64,000 bases of DNA from positions 1 to 64,000 of the forward strand of contig NZ_JACMYK010000021.1 in assembly GCF_020889785.1 (NCBI RefSeq). Reading direction: 5' to 3'. Below are positions 1-8,397 of the stretch, piece by piece; the first letter of the stretch is position 1; the number at the start of each line of letters is the position of its first letter. The position numbers and the translations under genes were made by a program. A model generated the notes under the pieces. It ran no database searches, had not been told where the DNA came from, and was given only the letters and a program-made list of their open reading frames with translations. The DNA is from Bradyrhizobium acaciae (lineage in GTDB: Bacteria > Pseudomonadota > Alphaproteobacteria > Rhizobiales > Xanthobacteraceae).

Positions 1-849
1 CGCGACCGGCGGTGCCGTCGCGACCTCGGTTGACGGCGATGCGGTCGTCGCGGCCGCAGCATTTGGCGATCCCGGCGCGCCGCTTGAATTGGCTGCGCCG
101 CTTGGAATGAACGAGAAATCCTCGGCCAGTGACGACGAGATCCACGGCACCTGTTCCTGCCGCGAGGCCCGGGTGACGCCGACGCGGGTGCGGTTCAGCG
201 TCTCCTCGGCCATCAGATCGGGGGTGCGGATCTCCTTGAGGAGTTCCCGCACGAACAGGCTGCGGTCGCTGCCATTGTCCGAGACCACGGACGACAGCGC
301 GGCCGAATACATCACCAGTGTTCCATTCGGTGCGATCACCGGAGCGAGGCCCGCCGAGAAGCTGCGGAAGCGGCGCTCGAACGGGTTGCGCCTGGAGGCG
401 TCGATCAGGGCGAGCTTCACCCCGGCGCCGCGGCTGTTGATCTCGCCGAGCACGGTCTCGAGGCTGAAGCCGTCGCGGCGCACGTCGGCCTCGGCCCAGA
501 TCTGGGCATCGATCGGGATCATGTAGCTCTGCCGGTTCGACTGGATGCCGTAACCGGAGAAGAAGACCAGCGCGACCGAGCCGGGCTTGATCTTGCCATA
601 GAGCCGGTCGAAGGCGCGGCGCATGCCGTCGCCAGTCAGGTTCTCGCCGACCTCGACGGTGAAGCCGTCGCGCTTGAGCTCGTCGGCGACGTCACGCGCG
701 TCGTTGACCGGCTCCTTCAGCGGCGCATCGGCGTCGGGATATTTGGCGTTGCCGATGACCAGCGCGAAACGGTCGCCGGCGGCGAAGCACAGGGTGGGCG
801 ACGCGATTGAAAAAATCAGCGTGGCGAGCAAGGCAAGGCGGATTTTCAT
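1..849 (-). CDS. Caspase-fold (peptidase C14 p20-like) protein, catalytically dead dyad, 3' end outside window
   Basis: Reads from ATG at 849 off the left edge. Residues 1-23 form a signal peptide (basic start, hydrophobic core, ending CFA), so the protein is probably periplasmic. The p20-like caspase fold follows: FALVIGN at 28-34 (first strand), FFSGYGIQ at 96-103 and LIDASRRNP at 148-156. In active family members these last two motifs carry the catalytic His (GHG) and Cys (DACR). Here they are Tyr100 (codon 550-552) and Ser152 (codon 394-396), so I infer no cysteine-protease activity. Tyr/Ser variants of bacterial caspase homologues are known from Alphaproteobacteria. The visible C-terminal part beyond about residue 255 is rich in Ala, Ser, Thr and Pro and looks like a linker to something outside the window. 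Assignment to the fold is firm; the role is unknown. Confidence 0.85.
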   Translation of the reverse strand, partial: MKIRLALLATLIFSIASPTLCFAAGDRFALVIGNAKYPDADAPLKEPVNDARDVADELKRDGFTVEVGENLTGDGMRRAFDRLYGKIKPGSVALVFFSGYGIQSNRQSYMIPIDAQIWAEADVRRDGFSLETVLGEINSRGAGVKLALIDASRRNPFERRFRSFSAGLAPVIAPNGTLVMYSAALSSVVSDNGSDRSLFVRELLKEIRTPDLMAEETLNRTRVGVTRASRQEQVPWISSSLAEDFSFIPSGAANSSGAPGSPNAAAATTASPSTEVATAPPVA

Positions 850-1223
850 AATCGCGGCAAATCCAGATCGCGGCATTCCAGTGAAATGGCGCCGCTTCCA
901 GCCTGCGCCACGGGGACCTTACTCTAGCGAAATCGCATTATCAAACCACGGCCAAACCCCCGTCAACGGCTTGCGGCAGCATCGTTTATCGCAGTGACAT
1001 CAGCGGGACCGCAGTGCAACAGCGCGCGGTCATGGCGGCCATCGCCGTCGTGGCATGGTGCCGGCTCCTGCGAGCCGATAATGTGATCGCACTCACAGTG
1101 GCTTGGGCTGTCCTGTTGTCATGCGCTCGTCGCACTCCGCGCGGTTTGACCTTTGCGCGAGGCGATGGCTTTGTGTTCGGGACGGCAAGCCATTCAACAA
1201 GACCGCAAACAAGAGCGAAACCG
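850..1223. other. Intergenic stretch, no gene supported
   Basis: This 374-base stretch lies between the divergent caspase-like gene and the metallo-hydrolase gene and must hold both promoters. An open frame continues upstream of the hydrolase start to about 1014, but its residues do not resemble the family N-terminus. I see no RNA gene or clear operator. Confidence 0.5.
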
Positions 1224-2030
1224 ATGGGAAACGCCTACGAGATCTACGCCCTGCGCTATGCGACGATGTCGCCGCGCACGCCCCACCTCAACTTCCTGGT
1301 CCCCGATCCGCACGACACGACCGCGCAGGATCTCGACTATTTCGTCTGGCTGATCCGTGGCCATGGCCGCGACATCCTGGTCGACACCGGCTTCAACGCC
1401 GAGGAGGCCAAGGCGCGCGCCCGCAAGCTGACGCTTAACCCGGTCGACGCGCTGGCCGGCTTCGGCGTCAGTGCCGATGCAATCCGCGACGTCATCGTCA
1501 CCCATCTGCATTACGACCACGCCGGCAATCTGGATCGCTTCCCGAACGCCAAATTCCATCTGCAGGAACGCGAGATGAGCTACGCGACCGGCCGCTGCAT
1601 GTGCAACGGCATGCTGCGCCATCCGTTCTCCATCGAGCATGTCACGCAGATGGTGCGCCACGTCTATGGCGAGCGCGTCACCTTCCATTCCGGGGATGGC
1701 ACGATCGCGCCCGGCGTCACCGTGCATCGCGTCGGCGGCCATTCCGATGGCCTGCAGGTGGTTCGGGTCGAGACCGCGCGCGGTCCGGTGGTGCTGGCGT
1801 CCGACGCCGCGCATTACTATGCGAATCTGCACAGGAAGAGCCCGTTCCCGATCGTCTACAATGTCGGCGACATGGCGCAGGGCTGGGAGACGGTGGAGCG
1901 GCTCGCCGGTCATCCCGACCGCTTCATCCCCGGTCACGATCCGATCGTCAGCGAGATCTATCCGCACGCCAGCGACAAGGTCGATGCGTTCGCGCTGCAT
2001 CTGGCGCCGTCGCGGTCGTTCGCGAAATAG
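1224..2030 (+). CDS. Metallo-beta-lactamase-fold hydrolase, N-acyl homoserine lactonase-like
   Basis: A 268-residue MBL-fold enzyme with a complete dinuclear zinc site: THLHYDH at 93-99 (His94, His96, Asp98, His99), a GHS histidine near 175, SDAAH (bridging Asp) and PGHD near the C-terminus. This set and the length fit the AttM/AiiA-like lactonase family, which opens lactone rings such as those of acyl homoserine lactones. The true substrate cannot be read from sequence. The ATG at 1224 is chosen because MGNAYEIYALRYA is where family similarity begins; the frame upstream is low-complexity. It is followed after 62 bases by a dehydrogenase in the same direction, suggesting shared transcription. 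No signal peptide, so cytoplasmic. Confidence 0.8.
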   Translation: MGNAYEIYALRYATMSPRTPHLNFLVPDPHDTTAQDLDYFVWLIRGHGRDILVDTGFNAEEAKARARKLTLNPVDALAGFGVSADAIRDVIVTHLHYDHAGNLDRFPNAKFHLQEREMSYATGRCMCNGMLRHPFSIEHVTQMVRHVYGERVTFHSGDGTIAPGVTVHRVGGHSDGLQVVRVETARGPVVLASDAAHYYANLHRKSPFPIVYNVGDMAQGWETVERLAGHPDRFIPGHDPIVSEIYPHASDKVDAFALHLAPSRSFAK

Positions 2031-2092
2031 CCTCGCCGATCCCGGCGGGGCCCGTCCGCAACACGTCAAGAAACGTCAAAAGAAGAAGCGAT

Positions 2093-2974
2093 ATGACTGA
2101 TCACAAAACTCTCGGATTCATCGGCCTCGGCGTGATGGGTGAGCCGATTTGCCGCAATCTGGTCAAGAAGAGCGGCAAGCGCGTCGTGGTGTTCGACCTT
2201 TCGGCCGAACCGCTGGAGCGCGTGCGCGCAGACGGCGCCGAGATCGCCGGGGCGGTCGCCGATGTCATCAAGCAGAGCGATGTGCTGTTCCTCTGCCTGC
2301 CGAGCGCCAAGCACGTGCGTGCGGTGTTCGAAGGCGACGGCATTCTGAAGAATGCGAGGGCTGGCCAGATTGTGGTCGATCTCGGCACGTCTTCGGTCAG
2401 CCAGACCCGCGATTTCGCCGGTCAGTTGCAGGCCAAGGGCGCGGCCTGGGCCGACGCGCCGATCGCGCGCACCCGGCAGGCGGCGCAGGACGGCACGCTC
2501 AGTGTGATGGTCGGCGCGGTGCCCGCGCTCTATGCCGCGATCGAGCCGCTGATCCGCTGCTTTGCCACCGACGTCACCAATTGCGGCGATGTCGGCGCCG
2601 GGCAGGTGACCAAGATCCTCAACAACATGGTGCTGTTCGAGACCGTGAACGCGCTGTCCGAGGCCGTCGCGGTGGCGAAGCACAATGGCGTCGATCCGAA
2701 ACTGCTGCTGGAAACCCTGTCAAAGGGCTCGGCCGACAGCTTTGCGCTGCGCAACCACGGCATGAAGGCGATCGTGCCGGGCGTATTTCCGGAGCGCGCG
2801 TTCTCCACCGAATATGCGCTGAAGGATCTGTCCTACGCGCTGGAGCTCGCGGCCGACGCCGGCATCAGGATTCGTGGTGCGGAGCTGATCGGCACGGTGC
2901 TGCAGGAAGCGATCGACAGGGGATCGGGGGACAATTATTTCCCGGTGATCGCCAAGCATATCGACGGGGCGTAG
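2093..2974 (+). CDS. NAD(P)-dependent beta-hydroxyacid dehydrogenase (3-hydroxyisobutyrate dehydrogenase family)
   Basis: A 293-residue enzyme of the HIBADH / 6-phosphogluconate dehydrogenase-like family. The N-terminal Rossmann motif GFIGLGVMG (residues 8-16) binds the nucleotide. The segment GAGQVTKILNN supplies the catalytic Lys and following Asn. Members oxidise short beta-hydroxyacids or reduce the corresponding semialdehydes. The substrate loop normally reading DAPVSGG here reads DAPIARTRQAA, so the substrate probably differs from 3-hydroxyisobutyrate or tartronate. Start ATG at 2093 follows the purine-rich AAAAGAAGAAG. It lies just downstream of the lactonase-like gene; a lactone hydrolase plus hydroxyacid dehydrogenase is a sensible pair, but that is inference. 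Confidence 0.85.
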   Translation: MTDHKTLGFIGLGVMGEPICRNLVKKSGKRVVVFDLSAEPLERVRADGAEIAGAVADVIKQSDVLFLCLPSAKHVRAVFEGDGILKNARAGQIVVDLGTSSVSQTRDFAGQLQAKGAAWADAPIARTRQAAQDGTLSVMVGAVPALYAAIEPLIRCFATDVTNCGDVGAGQVTKILNNMVLFETVNALSEAVAVAKHNGVDPKLLLETLSKGSADSFALRNHGMKAIVPGVFPERAFSTEYALKDLSYALELAADAGIRIRGAELIGTVLQEAIDRGSGDNYFPVIAKHIDGA

Positions 2975-3013
2975 TGCAATATTTCACGCCAGCATTGCGC
3001 GCGTAGTCCCGTC

Positions 3014-3140
3014 ACCGTCATGCTGAGGAGGCCGCGCAGCGGCCGTCTCGAAGCACGACGGCCCGACTGTGGCCGTGCATCCTTCGAGGCTCGCCCAGCG
3101 GCGCAATTGCGCCGCAAGGCTCGCACCTCAAGGATGACGG
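3014..3140. repeat. Dispersed palindromic intergenic repeat
   Basis: Begins CCGTCATGCTGAGGAGGC and ends CTCAAGGATGACGG. The ends are mutually complementary (GTCATGCTGAGG / CTCAAGGATGAC) and inner segments are self-complementary. It resembles the abundant CATCCTGAGGAGC-type repeats of Bradyrhizobium genomes. It lies between two convergent genes. Confidence 0.6.
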
Positions 3141-3172
3141 GTTTGGGTGGCTATGCTCGGAAGCGAGCCGTC

Positions 3173-3733
3173 CTAATACACGTCCTTCGCGTCGGCCTCT
3201 TCGCTGGTCTGCACCAACTCGAGGCTGGTCTCGACCTTGCCGAGCAGGCGTCCGAGGTCGCGCCGTTCCTGCGCGGACAGGCAGGACAAGATCTCCTGCT
3301 CCTTGCGCAGCAGGCGCGGGATCAACTCTTCATACAGCGCCTGGCCCTTCTTGGTCAGCCGCAGGCGGAATTCGCGGCGGTCGTCGGCGTTCTCGACCCG
3401 CTCGACGATCTCGCGTTCCATCAGCGCCGATACCGCGCGGCTGATGGTGGATTTATGCGTGCGGGTGCAATGCGCGATGTACTGCGCGCTGCAGGGATCG
3501 CTGCGGAAGCCGAGCGTCGCGAGCACCCGCCACTCCGGAATGTCGAGGCCGTAGCGCGCCTGATATTCGCTCGACAGCGCCGAAGACACTTCGGCCGCCA
3601 GCCGGTTCAGGCGGAACGGCATGAAATGAAAGAGATCGAGGCGCTTCTTCGCCGCCGCGACGTCGTCGCGTGCGTCCGCTTCCACGGCGCTTCGCGGCCG
3701 CATCGGAGGCTGGCTTGCAGAGGTCCTGGCCAA
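3173..3733 (-). CDS. MarR-family transcriptional regulator
   Basis: About 186 residues with a MarR winged helix-turn-helix: a dimerisation helix (LFHFMPFRLNRLAAEVSSAL), YGLDIPEWRVLATLG, then a recognition region with THKSTISRAVSALMEREIVER and the wing DDRREFRLRLTKKG. Such regulators of aromatic catabolism usually repress divergent operons and are released by an aromatic ligand or CoA thioester. It diverges from the MhaA-like hydroxylase gene, its likely target. The TTG at 3733 is preferred because GGAGG (3741-3745 on this strand) sits 5-6 bases before it. TTG 3745 and ATG 3703 are alternatives. Confidence 0.85.
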   Translation of the reverse strand: MARTSASQPPMRPRSAVEADARDDVAAAKKRLDLFHFMPFRLNRLAAEVSSALSSEYQARYGLDIPEWRVLATLGFRSDPCSAQYIAHCTRTHKSTISRAVSALMEREIVERVENADDRREFRLRLTKKGQALYEELIPRLLRKEQEILSCLSAQERRDLGRLLGKVETSLELVQTSEEADAKDVY

Positions 3734-3756
3734 AAATTCCTCCAATTTGAGTTGAC

Positions 3757-3800
3757 GTCGGGCCCGACTGGGAGTTTAAGATAGTTGCAGATGCGACTAA
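3757..3800. promoter_or_regulatory. Candidate MarR operator region
   Basis: Two symmetric elements lie between the divergent MarR and hydroxylase genes: a perfect 12-bp palindrome GTCGGGCCCGAC (3757-3768) and an imperfect inverted repeat ATAGTTGC-AGAT-GCGACTAA (3781-3800). The second, AT-richer element looks like a typical MarR-dimer site. Binding is inferred. Confidence 0.45.
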
Positions 3801-3898
3801 TTTAGCAAGGCCGCGGCCGGCTCGCAAGGTCCTGGTCGCAAACCGGTCACGCAAGCCGCAGCCAAAAGCCGGCACAAGGGAACATCCAGGGTCACGCA

Positions 3899-5527
3899 AT
3901 GGCATCAGCCAATACGGCACGGGCCAAAACCCAGTTCGGCTATCGCCGTCACCCCGACCAGGAGCGGTCGGGCGCCAACGTCGCGGAGCATCCGGTCGTG
4001 GTGGTCGGCGCCGGGCCGGTGGGGTTGTCGCTGGCGATCGACCTTGCGCAGCGCGGCCAGCGCGTGGTGCTGCTCGACGATGCCGACCGGATCGGCGAGG
4101 GCTCGCGTGCGATCTGCTTCTCGAAGCGCTCGTTGGAGTTCTGGGATCGCCTCGGCGTCGGCGATCGCATGGTCGAGAAGGGCGTGGTGTGGAGCGTCGG
4201 CAAGATCTTCCACGGCGCCTCGCAGCTCTATCAGTTCAATCTGCTTCCCGAGGAAGGCCACAAGCGGCCCGCCTTCATCAACCTGCAGCAGTTCTATGCC
4301 GAGGCCTATCTGGTCGACCGGGTCGAGCAGCTGCCTGAAATCGATCTGCGCTGGCGCAACAAGGTGATCGCGCTGGAAAGCCGCAACGATGGCGTCGCGC
4401 TGACGATTGCGACCCCCGAAGGCTCCTACCAGGTGCACGCTTCGTTTGTTGTCGCCTGCGACGGCGCCCGTTCCTCGCTGCGGCAGATGGTCGGTGCCGA
4501 TTTCGCAGGGCAGGTGTTCGAGGACCAGTTCCTGATCGCCGACGTCAAGATGACCGCCGCATTCCCGACCGAGCGCTGGTTCTGGTTCGATCCGCCATTC
4601 CATGCCGGGCGCTCGGCGCTGCTGCACAAGCAGCCGGACGACATCTGGCGGATCGATCTGCAACTCAATCCCGATGCCGATCCGGTGGCGGAGAAGCAGC
4701 CCGAGAATGTCCGGCCGCGGATCGAACGCATGCTCGGGCATGACAAGTTCGAGTTCGAATGGATCTCGCTCTACAAGTTCCAGTGCCGCCGGATGGCCAG
4801 GTTCATCCACGGCAGGGTGATCTTCGCGGGCGATTCCGCTCATCAGGTTTCGCCGTTCGGCGCGCGCGGCGCCAATTCCGGGCTCGAGGACGCCGAGAAT
4901 CTGGCGTGGAAGCTCGACCGCGTGCTGCGCCAGCTCTCGCCGGAAGGCTTGCTGGAGACCTATCACATCGAGCGCAGCGCGGCGGCGGACGAGAACATCC
5001 GCGAGTCCACCCGCTCGACCGACTTCATGGCGCCGGCGACGCGGCAGGAGGCGCGGCTGCGCCAAGCCGTGCTGTCGCTCGCAGAGGATACCGAGTTCGG
5101 CAAGCGCATGGTCAATGGCGGCCGTCTGTCGGTGCCGTCGGTCTATGACACGCCGCTGTCGAGCGAGGACCACGACGACTGGCGCGGCGGCCCGCGGCCC
5201 GGCGCCTCGATGCTGGACGCGCCGGTGACCGAGCAGGGCGGTGGTTCCACCTATCTAACCGAGGCTTTCATCAGGCAGGGAACGCGCTTCACGCTGCTGG
5301 AGTTTGGCAATGGTGCTGATGTCGATGTCCCTGACGGCGTCGGCAGCATCCGGATCGGCGGCAACGGCGGGCTGATCGACGCGCACGGCCTTGCCGGCAA
5401 GCGCTACGATGCCGAGCCCGGCACCGCCTATCTGCTGCGGCCGGACGGTTATGTCGCCGCCCGCTTCCGCAACGCCGCCCGGCCGGCGCTCGATGCGGCG
5501 CTGGCGCGCGCATCAGGCGTGAACTGA
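3899..5527 (+). CDS. FAD-dependent aromatic hydroxylase, 3-hydroxyphenylacetate 6-hydroxylase-like (MhaA type)
   Basis: A 542-residue class A flavoprotein monooxygenase. The FAD motif VVVVGAGPVGLSLA starts near residue 33; the DG motif VVACDGARSSLR lies near 185; the second FAD motif GRVIFAGDSAHQVSPFGARG lies near 306. The C-terminal third matches the thioredoxin-like tail of the phenol-hydroxylase/MhpA group. What suggests the substrate is context: a DUF2783 small protein follows by 9 bases, then hmgA and fahA. In Pseudomonas putida the flavoprotein MhaA (about 63 kDa) and a small coupling protein MhaB convert 3-hydroxyphenylacetate to homogentisate. The same layout here supports that role, though another homogentisate-forming hydroxylation is possible. 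Start ATG 3899; AAGGGA lies about 18 bases upstream, which is distant. Confidence 0.8.
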   Translation: MASANTARAKTQFGYRRHPDQERSGANVAEHPVVVVGAGPVGLSLAIDLAQRGQRVVLLDDADRIGEGSRAICFSKRSLEFWDRLGVGDRMVEKGVVWSVGKIFHGASQLYQFNLLPEEGHKRPAFINLQQFYAEAYLVDRVEQLPEIDLRWRNKVIALESRNDGVALTIATPEGSYQVHASFVVACDGARSSLRQMVGADFAGQVFEDQFLIADVKMTAAFPTERWFWFDPPFHAGRSALLHKQPDDIWRIDLQLNPDADPVAEKQPENVRPRIERMLGHDKFEFEWISLYKFQCRRMARFIHGRVIFAGDSAHQVSPFGARGANSGLEDAENLAWKLDRVLRQLSPEGLLETYHIERSAAADENIRESTRSTDFMAPATRQEARLRQAVLSLAEDTEFGKRMVNGGRLSVPSVYDTPLSSEDHDDWRGGPRPGASMLDAPVTEQGGGSTYLTEAFIRQGTRFTLLEFGNGADVDVPDGVGSIRIGGNGGLIDAHGLAGKRYDAEPGTAYLLRPDGYVAARFRNAARPALDAALARASGVN

Positions 5528-5536
5528 GGAGCAGTC

Positions 5537-5764
5537 ATGGCGCTGTCGACCAGTTCGAATTTCGCAAAGCCTGACGACGCCTTCCGCGCCATCGTCGAGG
5601 CGCACCGCGGCCTCACCGACGCGCAGAGCGCCGATCTCGATGCCGCGCTGGTTCTGGTGCTCGCCAATCACATCGGCGATCTCGACGTGCTGCGCGAGGC
5701 GATCGCGCTGGCGAAGCGGCGGATGCTGGACGCCAGCCAGCAGCAACAACAGCAACAACAATAA
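5537..5764 (+). CDS. DUF2783 small protein, probable hydroxylase coupling subunit (MhaB type), with polyGln tail
   Basis: A 75-residue soluble protein of the DUF2783 family, starting 9 bases after the flavoprotein stop with GAGGAG just upstream. DUF2783 genes habitually sit beside MhaA-type hydroxylases. In P. putida the partner MhaB (about 6.6 kDa) is required for coupled hydroxylation, so this is the presumed second component of the neighbouring enzyme. The core up to KRRMLDAS is mostly helical. The last eight residues are consecutive Gln encoded by a CAG/CAA run ending at the stop codon, an unusual slippage-prone tail for this family. Confidence 0.75.
   Translation: MALSTSSNFAKPDDAFRAIVEAHRGLTDAQSADLDAALVLVLANHIGDLDVLREAIALAKRRMLDASQQQQQQQQ
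5738..5761 (+). repeat. CAG/CAA trinucleotide run coding eight Gln
   Basis: Codons CAG CAG CAA CAA CAG CAA CAA CAA directly precede the TAA stop of the DUF2783 gene. Mixed codons suggest the run is not a recent pure expansion. Confidence 0.9.
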
Positions 5765-5816
5765 TACGGGCCAAGCCTGGATGATTTTGAATCAAATCGA
5801 ACGGCAGCTTCCGCTT

Positions 5817-5969
5817 CACCTCGCCCCGCCTGCGGGGAGAGGTCGGAACGCATCGTCAGATGCGTTCCGGGTGAGGGGGAGCTTCCGCGGACGCATCTGT
5901 CACCGTTTACGCGGAGACAGCCCCTCACCCCAACCCTCTCCCCGTAAGAACGGGGAGAGGGAGCGCATG
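5817..5969. repeat. Dispersed intergenic repeat with two hairpins
   Basis: Contains CCCCGCCTGCGGGG and, at the other end, CTCTCCCCGTAAGAACGGGGAGAG, joined by GAACGCATCGTCAGATGCGTTC. The flanks CACCTCGCCCC and CCCTCACCCC are of the type seen repeatedly in Bradyrhizobium and Rhodopseudomonas intergenic DNA. It separates the hydroxylase genes from the MBL/hmgA pair. Confidence 0.6.
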
Positions 5970-5986
5970 CAGACAGGATTGAACTG

Positions 5987-6943
5987 ATGGCCAAAGGTTT
6001 CGCATCGACCACGGATCTCGCCGAGAAGAAAGTTACGTTCTCCGAGATCGGCACCGATCTCTACGCCTTCACCGCCGAGGGCGATCCCAACACCGCCGTG
6101 ATCGTCGGCGAGGACGGCTGCCTGGTGTTCGACGCGCAGGCGACGCCGGCGATGGCCAACAAGGTGATCGAGCGGGTCAAGACCGTCACCGACAAGCCGA
6201 TCAAATATGTCGTGCTGTCGCATTATCACGCCGTGCGCGTGCTCGGCGCCTCGGCCTATCACGCGCAGGGCATCGTCGCCTCGCAGGAGACCTATCGCCT
6301 GATCGAGGAGCGCGGCCAGCAGGATTGGGATTCCGAATATGGCCGCTTCCCGCGCCTGTTCCAGGATGCCGCGAGCATTCCCGGCCTGACCTGGCCGACG
6401 CTGACTTTCGAAGGCGAGATGTCGATCTATCTCGGCAAGCGCGAGGTGCGGCTGATGCAACTCGGCGCCGGCCATACCTCGGGCGATATCGTCGCCTGGG
6501 TGCCGGACGCGGAGGTGATGTTCTCCGGCGATCTCATTGAATACCACTCGGCCTGCTATTGCGGCGATGCGCATCTGCGCGAATGGCCGATGACGTTGAA
6601 CGAGATCCGCGCCTTCAATCCGAAAGCGATCGCGCCGGGCCGCGGTGACGCGCTGAAGGGGCTAGAGACCGGGCGCGATGCGATCGCGATGACCCGCGAC
6701 TTCGTCACCACGCTTTACGGTGCGGCGGAGTCTTCCGTCGCCAAGGGCCGCAGCCTGAAGGAATCGATGGCCGCGACGCGCGAGGTGATGGATCCGAAGT
6801 TCTCGAAGTTCGCGATCTACGAGCACTGCCTGCCGTTCAACGTTTCGCGCGCCTATGACGAGGCGTCCGGGATCGACGATCCCGTGATCTGGACCGACAA
6901 GCGCGACCAGGAAATGTGGGCCGCCCTGCAAGGAGGATCATGA
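5987..6943 (+). CDS. MBL-fold protein lacking the second metal site, upstream of hmgA
   Basis: A 318-residue metallo-beta-lactamase-fold protein. The canonical HxHxDH motif reads HYHAVR (79-84): His79 and His81 remain but Asp and His are Val83 and Arg84. GHT (His163) and SGD (Asp182) are present, whereas the usual final PGHG is PGRG (Arg219). The three Zn1 ligands are intact and all three exclusive Zn2 ligands are gone, a coordinated loss that argues for a mononuclear or altered site rather than random decay. Its stop overlaps the hmgA start by one base, so the two are co-translated and the protein probably serves homogentisate metabolism. Its reaction is not known to me. No signal peptide. 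Confidence 0.8.
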   Translation: MAKGFASTTDLAEKKVTFSEIGTDLYAFTAEGDPNTAVIVGEDGCLVFDAQATPAMANKVIERVKTVTDKPIKYVVLSHYHAVRVLGASAYHAQGIVASQETYRLIEERGQQDWDSEYGRFPRLFQDAASIPGLTWPTLTFEGEMSIYLGKREVRLMQLGAGHTSGDIVAWVPDAEVMFSGDLIEYHSACYCGDAHLREWPMTLNEIRAFNPKAIAPGRGDALKGLETGRDAIAMTRDFVTTLYGAAESSVAKGRSLKESMAATREVMDPKFSKFAIYEHCLPFNVSRAYDEASGIDDPVIWTDKRDQEMWAALQGGS

Positions 6944-8289
6944 TGAACATCAATACCTCGCCTGATCAGATCGTTCGCAGTTCGGGGCAAGTCACGCCGG
7001 GCTACATGTCCGGCTTCGGCAACAGCTTCGAGACCGAGGCGCTCCCCGGCGCGCTGCCGATGGGGCGCAACTCGCCGCAGCGCTGCGCCTACGGGCTCTA
7101 TGCCGAGCAATTGTCCGGCTCGCCGTTCACGGCGCCGCGCGGCACCAACGAGCGCTCCTGGCTGTATCGGATCCGCCCGTCGGTGCGGCATTCCGGCCGC
7201 TTCGCCAAGGCCGATGCCGGGCTGTGGCGCACCGCGCCGTGCCACGAATACGACATGCCGATCGCGCAGCTGCGCTGGGATCCAGCGCCGATCCCGAAGG
7301 AGGACATGACCTTCCTGCAGGGCGTGCAGACCATGACCACGGCGGGCGATGCCAATACGCAGGCCGGCATGGCGGCGCATGTCTATCTCATCACCAAATC
7401 GATGGTCGATCAGCATTTCTACAATGCCGACGGCGAGATGATGTTCGTGCTGCAGCAAGGCAATCTGCGTCTCGTCACCGAGTTCGGCCGCATCGATGCC
7501 GAGCCGGGCGAGATCGTCGTGATCCCGCGCGGCGTGAAATTCCGCGTCGAGATTCCGTCAGGACCTGCGCGTGGTTATCTCTGCGAGAACTACGGCGGCG
7601 CCTTCACGCTGCCGGAGCGCGGCCCGATCGGCGCCAATTGCCTGGCCAATTCGCGCGACTTCCTGACCCCGGTCGCCAGCTACGAGGACAAGGACACCCC
7701 GACCGAGCTCTACGTCAAATGGGGCGGCTCGCTGTTCAAGACCACGTTGCCGCATTCGCCGATCGATGTGGTCGCCTGGCACGGCAATTACGCGCCCTAC
7801 AAATACGATCTGCGCACCTTCTCGCCGGTCGGCGCGATCGCCTTCGATCATCCCGATCCTTCGATCTTCACGGTGCTGACGTCGCCGTCGGAGACCGCCG
7901 GCACCGCGAATATCGACTTCGTGATCTTCCCGGAGCGCTGGATGGTGGCCGACAACACCTTCCGCCCGCCGTGGTATCACATGAACATCATGTCCGAGTT
8001 CATGGGCCTGATCTACGGCGTCTACGACGCCAAGCCGCAGGGCTTCGTGCCGGGCGGCGTCTCGCTGCACAATATGATGTTGCCGCACGGCCCCGACCGC
8101 GAGGCCTTCGAGCATGCCAGCAACGGCGAGCTGAAGCCGGTGAAGCTGACCGGCACGATGGCCTTCATGTTCGAGACCCGCTACCCGCAACGCGTCACCC
8201 AACATGCCGCGACGTCGTCGACGCTGCAGGATGATTACGCCGATTGCTGGAAGGGGTTGGAGAAGAAGTTCGACCCGAACAAGCCGTAG
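6943..8289 (+). CDS. hmgA: Homogentisate 1,2-dioxygenase
   Basis: A 448-residue protein with clear full-length similarity to HmgA, the Fe(II) enzyme that opens the ring of homogentisate to maleylacetoacetate in tyrosine and phenylacetate-derivative breakdown. Recognisable segments are [19 protein letters not shown] near the start, [10 protein letters not shown], and the iron-binding region [14 protein letters not shown] around residues 345-358, followed by [20 protein letters not shown] at 6931-6936 lies six bases before ATG 6943. An in-frame ATG at 6940 is only three bases from it, so 6943 is chosen. It overlaps the end of the MBL gene by one base and is followed by fahA. Confidence 0.97.
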   Translation: MNINTSPDQIVRSSGQVTPGYMSGFGNSFETEALPGALPMGRNSPQRCAYGLYAEQLSGSPFTAPRGTNERSWLYRIRPSVRHSGRFAKADAGLWRTAPCHEYDMPIAQLRWDPAPIPKEDMTFLQGVQTMTTAGDANTQAGMAAHVYLITKSMVDQHFYNADGEMMFVLQQGNLRLVTEFGRIDAEPGEIVVIPRGVKFRVEIPSGPARGYLCENYGGAFTLPERGPIGANCLANSRDFLTPVASYEDKDTPTELYVKWGGSLFKTTLPHSPIDVVAWHGNYAPYKYDLRTFSPVGAIAFDHPDPSIFTVLTSPSETAGTANIDFVIFPERWMVADNTFRPPWYHMNIMSEFMGLIYGVYDAKPQGFVPGGVSLHNMMLPHGPDREAFEHASNGELKPVKLTGTMAFMFETRYPQRVTQHAATSSTLQDDYADCWKGLEKKFDPNKP

Positions 8290-8298
8290 AGATTCATG

Positions 8299-8376
8299 TC
8301 GTCATGGCCGGGCTTGACCCGGCCATCCATCTTTTCAAAGAGCGATGGATCGCCGGGGCAAGCCCGGCGATGACGA
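8299..8376. repeat. REP-like inverted repeat between hmgA and fahA
   Basis: The halves TCGTCATGGCCGGGCTTGAC and the complementary GCAAGCCCGGCGATGACGA flank a central ATCCAT...ATGGAT stem. It lies inside the presumed hmgA-fahA operon and could modulate transcript stability. Confidence 0.65.
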
Positions 8377-8397
8377 GTTAGTCACTGGAGAAGCACC

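Noticed and set aside
89..997. Plus-strand open frames over the caspase-like gene
   Set aside because: The minus strand encodes a signal peptide and recognisable caspase-fold motifs; the plus frames do not resemble proteins.
5738..5761. CRISPR-like or tandem repeat array
   Set aside because: It is an in-frame trinucleotide run within a gene; no spaced repeats and no cas genes occur in the window.
8299..8376. Transcription terminator between hmgA and fahA
   Set aside because: The hairpin is a REP-like dispersed element without a T tract; genes on both sides are consecutive pathway steps.
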